A DNA stretch of 64,000 nucleotides from Paracraurococcus sp042666655. Its GTDB lineage: Bacteria > Pseudomonadota > Alphaproteobacteria > Acetobacterales > Acetobacteraceae. Where the stretch lies: the NCBI RefSeq assembly GCF_042666655.1, contig NZ_JBHTDE010000004.1:332837-396836 (forward strand). The letters are read 5' to 3'. Within the stretch, counting starts at the first letter, position 1; each line of letters begins with the position of its first letter. Positions 62,810 to 64,000 of the stretch are shown one piece after another. The notes beneath the pieces were generated by a model. It did no database searches. It was not told where the DNA came from and worked only from the letters and a program-made list of their open reading frames with translations. A program made the translations under genes and the position numbers.

Positions 62810-63877
62810 ATGGAATTCGGCATCTTCATCCTCATGCAGCAGCGCGGTTACCATCAGAGCTCGGCCGAGGTGCTGAACTATGCGGTGGAACAGACCGTGC
62901 TGGCCGACCAGGCCGGGTTCGACAATGCCTGGTACGCCGAGCATCATTTCTCCAACTATGGGCTCGGCGCCTCGCCGCTGATGATGATCGCGCATGTGGC
63001 GGGGCTGACGAAGCGGATCCGGCTGGGCAGCGGGGTCTGCATCCTGCCGATGTACAGCCCGGCCCGGCTGCTGTCGGAGATCGGCTTCGCCGATACGCTG
63101 ACCAAGGGGCGGCTCGACCTCGGCATCGGCTCCGGCTACCAGAAATTCGAGTTCGACCGCTTCGGCGTCGATATCGCCGACGCCCCGGCTATCTTCCACG
63201 AATTCCTCGACATCCTGACGCTGGGGCTGACCGAGCGTGCCTTCAGCTATGCCGGCAAGCACCTGCAGATGCCGCTGACCTCGATCAGCATGCGCACGCT
63301 GCAGACGCCCATGCCGCCGATCTGGATCACCTCGGCCAATGCGCAGACCCAGGCGCGGGCGATCCGCGAAGGGCACAACCTGTTCGTCACCGCCTTGCTG
63401 AACGGGCCGCAGCGACTGCGGGAGATCCGCGACCAGTTGGCCGGCGTGGCCGCCGGCGAGGGCCGCAGCATCGACGATTGCCGCTTCGCCTTGCTGCGCT
63501 GCGCCCATGCCAGCGACAACCCGGCGGAGATCGACAGCTACCTGGACAGCGCACGCTATTCGCGGCGCATCTCGGAGGCGTTGAAGTTCCGCCGGGCGCA
63601 GTCCGACGACGGCTTCCTGGTGCGCGAGGAGCCAAGCCCGAACGACCAGAGCTTCGAGCAGATGCGCGCCAACCTGCCGGTCGGCAGCGTCAACGAGGTC
63701 ATCGACAAGATGCTGCACGAGATCAGCATCCTGAAGCCGAAGCACATCGCCATCCAGACCCAGATCGGCGACTTCGACCACCGCACCATGATGCGGCAGA
63801 TCGAGCTGTGGGGCAGCCGCATCATCCCGGCCATCAACAAGGCGCTGGGGGTGACGGCGGCGCGCGCCGCGGCCTAA
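62810..63877 (+). CDS. LLM-class flavin-dependent oxidoreductase
   Basis: A 355-residue luciferase-like TIM-barrel monooxygenase that uses reduced FMN. It begins MEFGIFILMQQRGYHQ and contains FDNAWYAEHHFSNYG (about 41-55) and RIRLGSGVCILPMYSPARLLSEI, followed by GRLDLGIGSGYQKFEFDRFG. These are strong family markers. Enzymes of this group oxidise sulfonates, aldehydes or aromatic compounds. It is divergent from a LysR gene. The stop codon TAA directly abuts the end of an IS5-like element, so the native C-terminus may have been altered. Confidence 0.9.
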   Translation: MEFGIFILMQQRGYHQSSAEVLNYAVEQTVLADQAGFDNAWYAEHHFSNYGLGASPLMMIAHVAGLTKRIRLGSGVCILPMYSPARLLSEIGFADTLTKGRLDLGIGSGYQKFEFDRFGVDIADAPAIFHEFLDILTLGLTERAFSYAGKHLQMPLTSISMRTLQTPMPPIWITSANAQTQARAIREGHNLFVTALLNGPQRLREIRDQLAGVAAGEGRSIDDCRFALLRCAHASDNPAEIDSYLDSARYSRRISEALKFRRAQSDDGFLVREEPSPNDQSFEQMRANLPVGSVNEVIDKMLHEISILKPKHIAIQTQIGDFDHRTMMRQIELWGSRIIPAINKALGVTAARAAA

Positions 63878-64000
63878 GGTCTGTTAGCTCCTGAGGTACA
63901 TTCCTAACTGTTAGGGATGACGGAGAACCCTGGTATTCACGTTCTGAGCGACGCGCGGTGGGCGGCGTTGGAACCGCTGATCAACGAAGTCCGGCCGCAC
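63878..64000 (+). mobile_element. Left end of an IS5-like insertion sequence (partial)
   Basis: The sequence changes right after the LLM stop codon to GGTCTGTTAGCTCCTGAGG, a plausible terminal inverted repeat. The dyad CCTAAC-T-GTTAGG (63903-63915) comes before a transposase start. TAA just outside would fit the TNA target duplication of several IS5 subgroups. The right end lies beyond the window, so the boundary is provisional. Confidence 0.6.
63917..64000 (+). CDS. IS5-family transposase, N-terminal part (truncated by window end)
   Basis: Only 28 residues are present. They read through LSDARWAALEPLINEVRPH, which matches the N-terminal DUF4096-type segment (L-x-D-x-x-W-x-x-L-x-P-L) found in IS5-group transposases. 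The ATG follows TTAGGG. The catalytic DDE residues would lie outside the window. Confidence 0.7.
   Translation, partial: MTENPGIHVLSDARWAALEPLINEVRPH

Overview
The window is very GC-rich DNA with dense, overlapping genes. It looks like a chromosomal segment of an alphaproteobacterium, probably a member of the Rhodospirillales/Acetobacteraceae (Roseomonas-like). This placement is an inference. It rests on the gene order around the division cluster, an rnpB gene just upstream of mraZ, Bug-type tripartite tricarboxylate binding proteins, and the GC level. No 16S gene is present to test it.

Region 1 (1-4.6 kb) holds accessory and housekeeping genes: an EmrA/HlyD-type membrane fusion protein, a zinc-ribbon metallopeptidase, a CurA-like oxidoreductase, a DUF427 protein and a small lipoprotein. 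Region 2 (4.65-32.75 kb) is a nearly continuous minus-strand block. Read in the direction of transcription it runs: TerB/J-domain protein, ampD-like amidase, RNase P RNA, then the division and cell wall cluster mraZ-rsmH-ftsL-ftsI-murE-murF-mraY-murD-ftsW-murG-murC-murB-ddl-ftsQ-ftsA-ftsZ, then lpxC, bamD, recN, a GNAT acetyltransferase and ligA. Most junctions are 1-14 bp overlaps, so translation is probably coupled. Five GGG-centred boxes with about 10 bp periodicity upstream of mraZ look like a MraZ operator.

Region 3 (32.9-49.7 kb) is mixed: a TauD-like dioxygenase, a MarR regulator divergent from a fused hydantoinase/oxoprolinase, a large AsmA protein, a decayed HigB/HigA-type toxin-antitoxin pair, an M20 peptidase coupled to an unusual histidine phosphatase, a four-EF-hand secreted protein, tRNA-Val(CAC), a DUF3108 protein, gph, and the coupled pair glmU-glmS. 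It ends in about 1 kb with no recognisable gene.

Region 4 (50.6-61.8 kb) is the most interesting part. It is a catabolic cluster: a broken Bug gene, enoyl-CoA hydratase, an intact Bug protein, two dissimilar acyl-CoA dehydrogenase subunits, an SdsA1-like alkylsulfatase, and on the opposite strand an SDR, an NDP-forming acyl-CoA synthetase and a TetR regulator, with a divergent SMP-30 lactonase. The 16-bp palindrome CTGACCGATCGGTCAG occurs before the left operon (50663) and before the synthetase gene (60197), with a 14/16 match between tetR and the lactonase gene (60886). This ties the 11 kb into one predicted TetR regulon, possibly for uptake and beta-oxidation of an alkyl-sulfate-derived or related acid. 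Region 5 (61.8-64 kb) has a LysR regulator divergent from an LLM-type flavin oxidoreductase. The left end of an IS5-like element directly abuts the oxidoreductase stop codon at the window edge.
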